Of a stretch of DNA of 64,000 bases, positions 40,376 through 51,584 are shown piece by piece. The position numbers and the translations under genes are program-made. Under the pieces are notes generated by a model. It did not search any database, was not told the DNA's origin, and saw only the letters and a program-made list of their open reading frames with translations. Numbering within the stretch: position 1 is the first letter of the stretch; each line of letters begins with the position of its first letter. This stretch comes from Lichenostomus cassidix (Eukaryota > Chordata > Aves > Passeriformes > Meliphagidae), in the NCBI GenBank assembly GCA_008360975.2, contig CM039189.1, positions 14,140,056-14,204,055 on the forward strand, in the 5' to 3' direction.

Positions 40376-43300
40376 CTGCAGGTAGAGAAAGAGATCCCTG
40401 ATAAATCCACTTAAACAAAATGGACCTTCTTTTCCTACTCTCTACTACCTTTATCAAAGAAAAAAAATCCAGTCTTGTCTGCCTGTAGCATTAGTGTTGT
40501 TTACATTTAGCACCTCATATGAAAGTTGAGTTAGAGAAAAGAATGAAAAAACTTCTTGGCAGTTTAGACAATTTCAAGGTATCAGTATGCTTAAAGACAG
40601 TTCCAGATTTGTACTCTTTTAAACAATTGAGTACATGGGACGCTGTCACCAGTTGTTGCTGAAATTGAAGAACTAGATTCTATACCGTGCATTTCCCCAT
40701 CCGAAATCCTTGTCACAATGTCCTTTCTGAACAAGGCAATTCAAAGGGTGGTAGTAGAGGGTCATCCCAGACTATTCTAGGACACAGGAAAGACAGACCT
40801 TCCAGGACACAAAACGTCCTTTTAAAATTAATATAGAAAAAGTTTGGGCTCTTATACTATGGAATGTATATTGGTAGCGAGAACAGCCTCATCCTAGAAA
40901 ACTTCTCTATGGTGCTGGAACCACAAAAAGAGATTAAATTCTTGAACTTTACTCCCTGTAAAAACATTTGAAATTGACCATTTCCAGCATATTTTAGGTC
41001 AAAGAAAAAAAAAAACAAACCTAAAATAGTGCTGGAATCTGCCCATCAGTACACTCAAAAGAGGAACCTCCTTCTTGAACATCTTTACACTGGATTAAAC
41101 ATACCCAGACAATCAGGCCTAAAAGGGAGGCTGTAACAGTTGCATGACTGATGCAGAAGCCAAGCGTCTGGTCTCCACATCCCTTGCAAGAGATACTGGG
41201 AATACACAAGTCCAAAAGCTACAGCTTGAAAGACAAAGACCAAAACAAATCTTATTCTGGATGGAAATCTATCATAAACTTGGACACAAAGACATTGACT
41301 GAGCAGCGGGAGTGTCCTGGCTGATGTTAAACATCTGTCTGCCTTGCAGCATGATGATACTCATCAGTCAGTAGAGACTTGAGACTCACTGTAATAAAAA
41401 GAAATTCTGTAACTGATTTCAGCAGATCAGGTACTCCAAAGTTTCAGATAAGCTTCTGTGTGACCACAATAGTATTGCTGCATGAAATTAACTTTATTAT
41501 CATATACAAAATTAAAAGATAAAATTATTTTACTTGGTGAGAATTTTGGCATAAAGCAGTAACTCCTTTTTAGCTTTTGAAATACGTCTCAGAAAACTAC
41601 AATTTTTACAGTCCCAGCCAACCCTTTATTTAATGAATCTTATCTTCTCTCTATAATTAAATAATCAACTAAAGTAGGTGTATCTAGAAGAGATCTATCA
41701 GTAGTTTCTTGGTTTTCATACTAGAAAAAAAGGAAAGAAAATGCTGCTATTCACAGAAATGCTCAAAGAAAAGTTTATCACAATTTAGTTTCAAAGTAGG
41801 TCAGTTTTGCTGATTCCCACCTGCATGAACAGACGCAAAAGAAGGCACACAAGAAAGTGAGATGGATTGGTTACTGCTGTGAGCATTTCTATACAACAGC
41901 ATTTTACTTCTGTCAGAGGAAAACTGCTCTGAAATCATATTTTAGAATAATATGTCCATTTTTTTATTCTGAGCTAACATGGTCCTAATTCATTCTAACT
42001 CAGTGCTGGTTGGGAATGGAGCTAAACCATGCTAAAATGAGTACCATTCCAAAGAGAGAGTTTTCACACAGAGGTTTCTTTTCCTGTGACTTAGCTAATC
42101 CTCTTAAAATTCTTAGTTTTTTATTAGCTTGAGTTTGTATTCTTGAGCGTACCCATATAATTAAGATGCAGTTTAGTCTGAGCTAAGATGAAAATTAAGA
42201 ATAAGAATACAAGTTCACATGCACCAGTTTGAAAAATTAATTACCTTCCAAACTCTAATGAAGATTAATTCTCTGACTGAAAAGCTCCATGTGGAACAGA
42301 ATGGTTTGAAGCTTCCAATTACAGACTTCAAGCACATTTCAAAAACATAGCAAGTTGTAAGAACACTTTGGTCTGCGTGAGAGAAAAAATATTTACTGCC
42401 GACTAAAACGCAGAAAGTTTAAGTGTCTGACTTCTACCATATGCAGCACAGTGGGACCCAGACTGAATGAAGGCTGTATATAGCAGTCTGTATATATCAG
42501 CAAGGACTGTTCAGGCCATGTCTAGCAAATAAATGGACTCCCATGCACTGTCACATGAGTCCTCACAATGCTTACTTATCAGCTCCACACAGTCACCATA
42601 CTGCCTCCAGTTCTGAAAAAATGTTTCATCAGAGAATGGCTTTGTTTTATTTTTCCTTCATAGCTCCATTCTATCTTGTTTGCTGATGTTTATTCCACAA
42701 CTAAGACTTCACCTAGCAACTCAGCCCAAATATCCCAAGGAATGGAAACACCACTTTTCTCTCACAGAACTGGAGTTTCCTTCTGCTCAAGGAAAATTGG
42801 ACTCTGTAGAAGAAGCACTGGGAGACACTCAGGAGCATAAAGCTGACACTTGGTAGCATAATGCTGTCACTACCATAGGTATACTGCTCTTGAAATTTGC
42901 TTATCAGCCTTACCATTACATGATGCCAAACTAAAGACAAAATGAAATATGGTGCCCTTCTCAGGCTGAAATAAAGCCTTTTCCTTCCATTTTTCTTACC
43001 ATGCTCTACTTCAGTACACAAATTTTCTCAGGATTTTATAGACCCAGGTCCTCATGATTTACTGTTACACACAGATAGGAAATAAGCTAGAGCAAAAATT
43101 GTAGCCAGCCTTTGTAAAAATCTTTTCCAGTGTCATTGCAAAGTCCCTGCAACCCCAGCACTGCAGTCATTCTGATGGACTGCCATGGTCTCAGGCAAGA
43201 TCATGCCCAGGAGTGCTGGCCTTTGGCTGACACCCCCCAGGTGCTCTGGTTTGCAGGGACAAGTACTTGCCTCTCTGTAGAGTCAAGCAGGGCCATTTAG

Positions 43301-45400
43301 GGGAGGGGGAAAAAGAGGCCTTCTGCTCTATGAGGTCTCCAGACTGATATAAGGAAAGTTTCGAGTGCTGATTTAGAAATGATAAAAAAAAATAATATGG
43401 CACACCATTCACTCATATGTAGGACTTTTTTTATCTTTCTTCTTACCTGGATGAGAAAGCATATTTCCAACATTCTATCTATTCAGTATATATATTGTAT
43501 ATCGAAATATAACATTATATCATAACATAACTACTATACACAATAATTATATAATATTGAAAAACATTGATTTAATTATATGAGTAACTTTATAAAATTA
43601 TTTAATATATCTCATTATATTTAATATCTAATAATTTCTCAGTAGTGCTGTGGTACAAAGGAAAAAGGAAGTATTTGATTCTTCTGCAGTTTCTTTCTTA
43701 TAGCTGGTTTACTTCACAGCTACTTTGCTCACAACCCTTTGAAAATAATTTGAGATCACAATGAGCTAACAGCACGTTTACCTATTTACACATACCAAAA
43801 AGCATTAACCACAGATCAATTGTTTTAAACACAATAACTTATGGGCTTGTCATTAAAAAAAATAAGTGTGAAATACTTTTAACTGTTTACAGGTGTAGTG
43901 CTGTTCAACAGTTGGTATTCTTAACTTCTGCTTGACCTGGATTGTGTCTCAAACATGGTTCTAGTTAGTGTCTGATGTGCACAACATGGAAACAGAGAGT
44001 AAAATTTCCAGTGATCAAGTGAGCATGATTCTCCACAGAATCTAGCCATCAGACAAGGAGTGAATTCTTGTGGCAGGAATAAAGTATGATGCCCATAAGA
44101 TTTTCATTTCCTTGCCCCCAAATGTCAGTCTCAATCCAGAACAAGTGACAGCTGCTTCCCATCTAAAAAGCTTTAAACAAAAAATACTGTGCTTTCAAAG
44201 CAAAACTATAAACCTGATTAAAAATACAGCACTTGCAGAATCTTAATGTTGTCTGAGATCAGCAGTGACAAAACCTATCAGTGTCCAGATTTGTAGGTTA
44301 ACTCTCAACAGAGAGAATGCAAATTCTTGTCACAGCCATATATTTTCCCAGTTCACTGAACAGTGGTCCACATGTTTAGCAAATAAATTTCCATGCTTCT
44401 CATGGTGCTAATGAGAACTTCCTCTTCTGGTCACATTTTTACTTGTTTTGGTCAATTCTAGAAACTGATGACTAGATGGCAAAAAAAAGTCAAACATTTT
44501 AAGATCAAGACAACTTTGAATGAAACCACCCTACAACATAACACTACCAACTATAAATTTTGTTGCAATTCCATTTTTCTTTCAATTCAATAGCAGGTAA
44601 ACATTAATTAATATTCCTTCTCCATATATCAAAGAGTAAGGTTAAAAATACCAGGGTCTATGCTTCTAGCAATTCATTCCATCCTTTTGCAGCTGTCTTC
44701 AGTGTTACACACTACTTAAAAAGTCTGCTGTGATACCTGTTCTCCACATTTTTCTATTACACTTGTAAGACAAAACTATCTTCTGCAAAGATATCATTTA
44801 ATAGCAGTTTCCTCTCATCTTTCTTGCTGATTTTTGTCACTAGTTTATCATCATCTGAGAAGCCTATCGGATTAATGCGAGGTGACCTCTCCTTCCACAT
44901 AAACTATACTCACTCTATCCAATGTGTTCATTTTCTTCAGGTTGTCTCATTTTGTCTATCAACATTCTTGATGGTCCCTTCCCAAAACTGTCTACCTTCT
45001 GCTTTCCTGTATGCATGGGACTGTGATAATTTGGATATATTTCTTAAATGCAGTAAATGGCACCTGACATTTCTCACATTAAAAAATATTGCATTACGTA
45101 ACATCTAAACCTGGAACTTATTCCACCTGAATTGTATTTTAGCAATTCTGGCACAGGTTTGGAAAAAGAAAAATAATTCAAATGCAGAAATACTGAGCTC
45201 ATGATCCCACAGAACTTCTTCTACACTACAAAACACACAATACAGAAAAACACATGAAAAAACTATTATATGTTGTATTAAAGCATATAACTATTCTGAA
45301 CTTGAACACAATGGAATTAAAATGGTTTCATTTCACATCCACCTGATGAGCAGTGATTTCAGCCAGGATGAATTATATGGAAATGGAAATAGAATCTTAC
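40376..45400 (-). other. COL24A1: COL24A1 intron 4-5 (5025 nt)
   Basis: No exon or RNA gene recognised. Contains a strongly AT-rich island at 43481-43640. Confidence 0.85.
43481..43640. repeat. AT-rich island
   Basis: About 160 bases dominated by ta, at and ata/tat steps, with hardly any G or C. Confidence 0.85.
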
Positions 45401-45454
45401 CTTCTGGCCTTTGATCCCAGGAGGGCCCGGAAAGCCGATGGGACCTGAATCTCC
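45401..45454 (-). CDS. COL24A1: COL24A1 helix exon 4 (54 nt)
   Basis: Encodes GDSGPIGFPGPPGIKGQK, six unbroken triplets, following the imperfect exon 3. Acceptor ends TTGTACAG; donor AAG|GTAAGA. It corresponds to human GDQGLSGLMGPPGMQGDK as recalled, so X and Y residues are loosely conserved while Gly spacing is fixed. Confidence 0.96.
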
Positions 45455-46610
45455 CTGTACAACAAAAACATGCAGAATCAATATGTTTCACTGGAACATG
45501 ACACAGGCCTATGAACATGTAGGACTTAACACTTTCTCTGCATTCTCAGTCATTTAGTATGAAGAAGCAGCTAATGTTGTTTGATTAGGCATAGATTTTT
45601 ATTATTTTTTAAAGGAAGAAAATTGAAAAGGCAACAGTTCCTCAATTGCAAGCACCAGGTACAACATTCCTGCTCCTGCAACATGGTCAAATCATGGCTG
45701 GAACAGACTCAGTTCACAACCTCACAACACTTACTTTTAGCCAACACAAACAGTAGTGAAGAAGCCATACAGTTTTTGAGGCAACCCCTTCCTCAGGAGC
45801 AAGTGGTTTCACCTCAAATTAATATATATATTTAACTACTCCCGGTATTGTTTGTTCCTATGTTATGCCAACACTCCCCAGCCAAGGCCCAGGATAGATT
45901 GATGCCGTGTTTTACAGAGCACACAGAATAGATTGATGCTGTGTTTTACACAGCACACCATTATGGGTGTGCTGTGTAAAACACAGCATCAATCTATTCT
46001 GTGTCAAAGACCAGAGAGATGCATATGGACACAGAGGCTGTGGTGGAATACTGCTATTCTCTTCAGGTTCTTTGAACTTCACAACCACATGATGATATAT
46101 GGGAATAAGAATTAGAGCATCTCAAATGCTAGGGAGATGGAAAAAAGCTGCAGATTTTATGGTTGTTGCAGACAGGGAAGGTTGTTTCAGCTCTTTTTCT
46201 TCTTGCTCACAACTCACAGTGAAGAGATTCAACTCTTTCATGATTAGTGTCTGAACTCAAACTCAGTAAGTCAAAGACTGCACCCTGGAAGTCAGTTATA
46301 ATCCAAGTAAATTAATGTCCATTAATTAGAGCGAGCAAATTTAACTTGAGAGAAAAAATTAAGAACTCAAAATAATGAGAACTATAAAAATGCATATTGA
46401 TCACCCCATAATTTTGGATTATAGATGCAGTCTACATGTATTTAAGGTTAGTCATACAAATATGTGGGTGGGCTTTAGACTGTTCTGTGGCTGCTTGGGT
46501 TCATGACAAAGAACATAGTTTTTTCTGTTATAATTTGTCTGAATATTAAATGAGACTTCACAAAAAAATTGGACAGACTAAACACTTTACTATAATTAAG
46601 AAAATAATAC
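45455..46610 (-). other. COL24A1: COL24A1 intron 3-4 (1156 nt) with palindrome
   Basis: Contains the perfect inverted repeat at 45921-46004 described below; otherwise nothing recognised. Confidence 0.9.
45921..46004. repeat. Perfect 39-bp inverted repeat, 6-nt loop, with adjacent direct copy
   Basis: Arm 45921-45959 is the exact reverse complement of arm 45966-46004; the loop is attatg. Within each arm a 7-bp hairpin is nested (45938-45954 and 45971-45987, gctgtgt...acacagc). A third copy in direct orientation lies just upstream at 45894-45924, matching 45928-45958 with two differences over 31 bases. No flanking target-site duplication or known transposon end was recognised. Confidence 0.97.
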
Positions 46611-46664
46611 CTTCTCTCCACGTTTTGCCCGTCCTGGAGAGAATCCTGGGTCTCCTTTAGGGCC
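46611..46664 (-). CDS. COL24A1: COL24A1 helix exon 3 (54 nt) with Gly-X-Y interruption
   Basis: Encodes GPKGDPGFSPGRAKRGEK. After GPK-GDP-GFS the triplet register breaks (an extra Pro, then GRA, then Lys-Arg) and resumes at GEK. The human exon as recalled has an interruption of the same length at the same place, with GQPVPGEK, so the break is an ancestral feature and not an error. The basic R-A-K-R (46620-46631) is unlike the human residues and fits the furin-type R-X-K/R-R consensus. Donor AAG|GTATTA is weak at +4 to +6; acceptor ends GCAACAG. Confidence 0.96.
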
Positions 46665-48217
46665 CTGTTGCAGAGAAATTAAGCTCATCAATACCAGTGG
46701 GGAGAGAATTATTAATAATATATGCTAAAACAAGTATTCTCAACTGTTACAGCAAGAGGAGAACAAATGTAAATATGCTTCCTATTGTAGACATTTTTTC
46801 ATAACTTTTTTCCTAGTTCTTTACTGAAAAAGTAAAATAGTGCAAGCTCACACTGAAATCAGATTCACATTTTCAAAATTTCTTAATGTCACAAAAATTT
46901 GAAAAGCAGATTTATTGGTAAATCCAAGCAGGATTAGGGCAGGCACTCCAGCCAAACTGCTCTGCCCATGTCTCCATCACTTCAGGACACCAGCTGTTCC
47001 TCCAACACCATGCAGGATTATCTGGCTGTATTACTGCATGAGCCATAACCTTGCACAGGTTTCCTCAGGCTCAGCCTTTCCACACTGCCAGAATCCACAA
47101 AATCAGATCTCCTTAACTAATCCATTTTTTAGAGAGCCAAACCTCATAGATATCCTTAAATTAATTTAAAAACACCTCCCAGTTGTTAATCTATTCTTAA
47201 AATCATGGACAGAGCTACAGAACTGATCAGAATTATCATCCAGTGGAGGGAGAAAATAAATTATAAAATAAAGCCTAGGAGTAACTGATTCCAATTAATT
47301 ATTTTTTGAGAAATGTATTCTATAATATAGCCAGCATAAATACAGTGAAAATTAATAATGAAGCGAAGTTTAACTGTTCCTATAGAACAAAATAAAAACA
47401 AAAGCACACACAAAATATAGAATCACTTGGTTTTACAGCACTTGGCACTGAAAGCTTTATTAAATTTCTTTTCATGTCCTCCAGCAGATTTTAACACCTG
47501 TCATGACATGTCAGATTCCTGCAATTAGGAATCATACTAAAAATCATGGTGCTGCCTTTTTCCTAACAGATCTATCAAATTGTTCAAAGTAAATATGAGT
47601 TGAAGGCATTCTGCAACTGCACAAATCTGTCAAATCTATTTAAAGGGCCTATGTTACACAAGTTTGAAGGTGTTATTTGAGCTTTCAGTCCAGTATTTTG
47701 TCTTTGATTTTAAATACGACATCCATAAATCTTCAGAAAATTCTTCTGGTGTATTAATCAATAATAATGTCTGAGATGTTAGAATATTTCAATACCAAAG
47801 GCTGGACATGGACAATAAAATAGCAATTTATGAGGAATGATAGTCTATATTTCCCCCTTTTTTTAAAAGCAAAGCAAAAAGTTACAGCAATTAAGCATTT
47901 AAACTTCAGTTTGTCAGAGGCTGATCTGATTTACAGGAACTCTTTTGGGAAGTACAGATTACTAGCACAGATAACAGTTTCCAAGTCATCATTCTACACA
48001 CATAGGTGTTTTCGTTTCCACTGAGTAATCTGCTATTTTGTTTTGATATGGAGTTCAATTTGATTGATTACATTTAATTAAAATACGTTTATAGTAGCAA
48101 TCTCCCCCATAAACAAAAAAGGCCAAGTACTGTTATTATAGGAAACTGTTCTGGGGCTTCCAAAAAGTCATTAAAAATTTCTTGTATTTACATGGCACCA
48201 TGGATAAATAAACTTAC
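46665..48217 (-). other. COL24A1: COL24A1 intron 2-3 (1553 nt)
   Basis: Nothing recognised beyond splice signals. Confidence 0.9.
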
Positions 48218-48271
48218 CTTGGGACCTGGCAATCCTGGCAAACCGGGGTTACCATATGGTCCTGGAATACC
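48218..48271 (-). CDS. COL24A1: COL24A1 helix exon 2 (54 nt)
   Basis: Encodes GIPGPYGNPGLPGLPGPK; only one residue (Tyr for His) differs from the human exon as recalled, the closest match in the window. Donor AAG|GTAAGT is strong. The acceptor TTTTTTGTAG is preceded by a run of five G that interrupts the pyrimidine tract. Confidence 0.97.
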
Positions 48272-49201
48272 CTACAAAAAACCCCCAAACAAATCAAGAA
48301 TGAGTGGGATTACTCAGTACACCACTAAACAAATGTGAACATTTTGCAGAGAATCATTTTACTGCATCTTTCCTGCTTTTAGAATCACTGGTTAGCATTT
48401 TCAAAGGATTCACAAGAAATGAAACACACATCTTCCTAAAAAATTAAAAGTGAAGTTGAGTACCCCCCTTTCTTTCACAAATCTCTATTTCTATTTTCTT
48501 CCCAGGTAATTCTTAACAGGTATTTGGCACAGTCACTGCGATGTTGCTCTCCAGCTACAACACTTGAAGGCATGGGATAAAATCAATAAAATCACATTCT
48601 GAGGTACCCACCTATACACTGCAAAGGGAAGGAAGTGGGTGAATTCTCAGTGACTTGAAAGGTGCATTCCACCTTCTTTAAAAAAAGACAAAAAACACTG
48701 ATTCTCTCACAGCTAGTGTAGAAATCAGACTTATTACTGAAAAAATTCAACTTATCCTGTTCCAGGAATTGAATAAGTTATCAAAACTATCTGTACCTTT
48801 CAGTATAAGTGTCTGTTCCTGCAACACATTCAGCAATCCTCACTCCTTGAAAAATTGCACATTAGGGAAAATATTTGTTACAATGGCTGTCAGCAGCTAT
48901 TCATCCTCCAAATGCTGAAGGACTGAACTGGCAAAAACCTGTCCCTGGTAAATTGGCAACAAAGCTTCTGTTGAATTCACTAAGGCCAAAATTCCCTAAT
49001 CCAAATACCAAATGCAGTAATAATACTTTTCAAATTTCTTGTCTATTCAGTGGTCTAACAACAGATAAACTCAGCTTTCCCCCACACGATGCTGAACTTA
49101 CAATTATGCCTTGCAGTAACTCTGAAATCTGTATCTCTTAAATGCTCCTTCTCACTAATGACAATGTTGACATAACTCCACAGAAATGCTAATCCCATGT
49201 G

Positions 49202-49252
49202 CTGTTTGAGAGATTAATTTGCACACTGTTTGAGAGATTAATTTGCACACTG
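49202..49252. repeat. Perfect 24-bp tandem duplication
   Basis: Unit 49202-49225 (begins ctgtttgagagatta) is repeated exactly at 49226-49249 and followed by the first three bases of a third unit. Confidence 0.97.
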
Positions 49253-49733
49253 GCAACTTTGGAGGCACTCTCGGGGATTTAGGAGAAAGGAAACAAATAG
49301 AAACTGCCAACATAGCTGCAATGCTACAGTGGCTCCTACTTTTGCTGCTTGCAGTGGTACTGTCTTGGGGCACAGTACTGGAACACAGAAGTGCAAAAGT
49401 ATTTTCATGGAATGAGAGGCATCAGAGGAGTTTCATGTCATCACCAATTCTGAAATTGCTGAAATGTCATTATCAAGAAACTTGGAACAAGCCAAGACAC
49501 TTACAAAAATTGTCAGATGTGGACTTCTTTACCATAAAATTGCAGGGATCAAAATCAGTTGTCAATAGAAATCTCAAACTATTAATCACACATTCCCTAA
49601 GTGTCCCAACCAGGTGGATCTCTGTCAGGATCAGATTTGGACACACACTCTGATGAAGGCCCAGGCAATGCAGCTCTGCACTTTGCTGCTTCCCTTTGAC
49701 ACCCTGAGTCACATTTCAGGATCACAAATGGCA

Positions 49734-49777
49734 GAAAGAATACAGAAGTCTTCTTCTTGTGAAAGAATACAGAAGTC
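49734..49777. repeat. 17-bp direct repeat, spacing 27
   Basis: gaaagaatacagaagtc occurs at 49734-49750 and 49761-49777, exact, separated by a ten-base pyrimidine-rich spacer. Confidence 0.9.
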
Positions 49778-51530
49778 ACAGGGCAGGCTGCTAGATGAGG
49801 AAATGAACTTTGAGTCAACAAGGTTTTCACAGAGACTTTTTGGGTCACAAAACTCCTGTCATAGCATACATCATCACTAGCTGTAACTGCTTGAATTAAT
49901 CAGTATAGTACAAACTGAAGAACACTGATATTTCAAGACAATTTAATTTTTATCAAATAGTTTTATAGACTTTCTTGGCCAATATATTTTAAACTCAGAA
50001 CTTCTGGTAAATATTAACCTCAGCCATTTTCATACTTTTCCAGGCACCCTACTGTAAGCTGTCTCTTCACATTGGAAAGCATATCCTACATGATAATTAA
50101 TCCAGAGAACTCACACAGTAGAGCACTGTGCTTTTAAGTACTCCATACCTGTAAAAAGACCTGCAGAAGAAAAGTCCCAAACAAATAGCAGCTGGGCAAG
50201 GGCAATCTCACCAACAGGCATGGCTTTAAACAGATGGGCAGCCTGCTCTAAAACAAGGACAAATTCCCAAATGTAAGGATCTATGTGAGTACATGAGATC
50301 CTGCCTCTGATGCCAGACATATCCTTGCCACAGGCAGTATGCAGTGTAAAAGAGCTGAACTGTAAGAATTGTCAGCTCTTACACAGAAGGATCCAAGAAG
50401 TCACAAAGAGATGAATTTGAAGGATTGCCTTTCATTTTATACTTTTAAATGTGTCTCTTCTGCTCCCTTGCCTCCAACTGCACTAAAGCATCAGTTTGGT
50501 TTTCAGCCTCTTTGCCCAGTGCACTTCCTACCCAGTCAGGCCAAGTTTAGAACATCCTGTGCTGTGCTGGCTTCCAACATGCTTTGAGCAGCATCTTGTT
50601 TAATCATTCCTCAAAGGCTGGATCAAAACTCCTCCCACACATCTGCTGAGCCTGCATATAAACTACTCCCTTATCTCCCACTTTGGATTTTCCTTGATGA
50701 GGGCACTCTAGCCACAAACATTCCCATCCCCAGCTACTGTGGCCTGAAATCATCTACACAACAAACCTTCACCTGCTCCCTGCAGCTGCCCATCCCTGAA
50801 CCCCTGCAAACCAGCCCTGACCTCAGGGAATCCTCAAGAAAACGTTTTTTGTGCACAATTGCACAAACACAGATTCGCCCTCTTTTGCCCGGTCAGCTAA
50901 TCCATCCAGCAGCACAGGTTTGTGCTCTCTGTGGCAAAGGCCCTGCTCTGCCCCTGGGCTCAGGGCAAGGCCGCTGGGCCGGCTGTTGGGGTGTGCCCAC
51001 TCACAAAAAAGCATTTCCTACTGTAGCTCATTTCTTTAGCCAACTGTTCTGATATCTGTCAAGCTGCTGAAGCTCAAGAGACTAAAAGGGATTTTTGAGA
51101 GTACTTTTTCCCCCCTCTCTCTGTCTCACAGTGGTTAATTTTGTAGCCTGCACCTGGCTCCTCTGTGGCTGTGGCCTGCATTGCTCACTCCCCCTCCTTC
51201 TAAAAGCAAATGAACATGACCTTAGATTGCAGCAGATAGAAGCAGCATGGAAAAACTAGAAGGTAATATTGGGAGCAGCAAAAGACAAGTGCAAATATAA
51301 CAATGCTCAGTGTAAGCACCCATACATGGAATTAACTAGGCTGGGGGCTCACAGCAAATTAAAGTAGGACAAACCAAGCATTTCTCCTATCTGCCAAATG
51401 TTAAGAATCATACACTTTCACAATCACTAAGCATATGAATAAAGTTGAGAAAAAACAAAGTTATGCAAACTCCAGTTTGATTTTTCCTGACCTGCCTAGA
51501 GGTGCAGAAGAACAGAGTTGTTTTACTCAC

Positions 51531-51584
51531 CCGAGGACCTCTCTTCCCTGAAGGACCAGGTAAACCTGGAGGACCTGGAGGACC
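51531..51584 (-). CDS. COL24A1: COL24A1 helix exon 1 (54 nt)
   Basis: Encodes GPPGPPGLPGPSGKRGPR, six perfect Gly-X-Y triplets that continue the GPKGETGPP start of the helix in the long exon. Acceptor ends ATCACCAG; donor is CGG|GTGAGT. The GPSGKRGPR end matches the human type XXIV chain as recalled. Confidence 0.97.

Larger units (their letters stand above)
48272..51530 (-). other. COL24A1: COL24A1 intron 1-2 (3259 nt)
   Basis: No exon recognised. Contains a 24-bp tandem duplication at 49202-49252 and a 17-bp direct repeat at 49734-49777. A plus-strand open frame from ATG 49321 begins with a Leu-rich run but has no other gene features. Confidence 0.85.

Noticed and set aside
49321..49653. 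Plus-strand open frame starting with a Leu-rich, signal-peptide-like run
   Set aside because: Antisense to COL24A1, no domain after the hydrophobic start, no promoter or polyadenylation context, and it overlaps equally long frames on the other strand.
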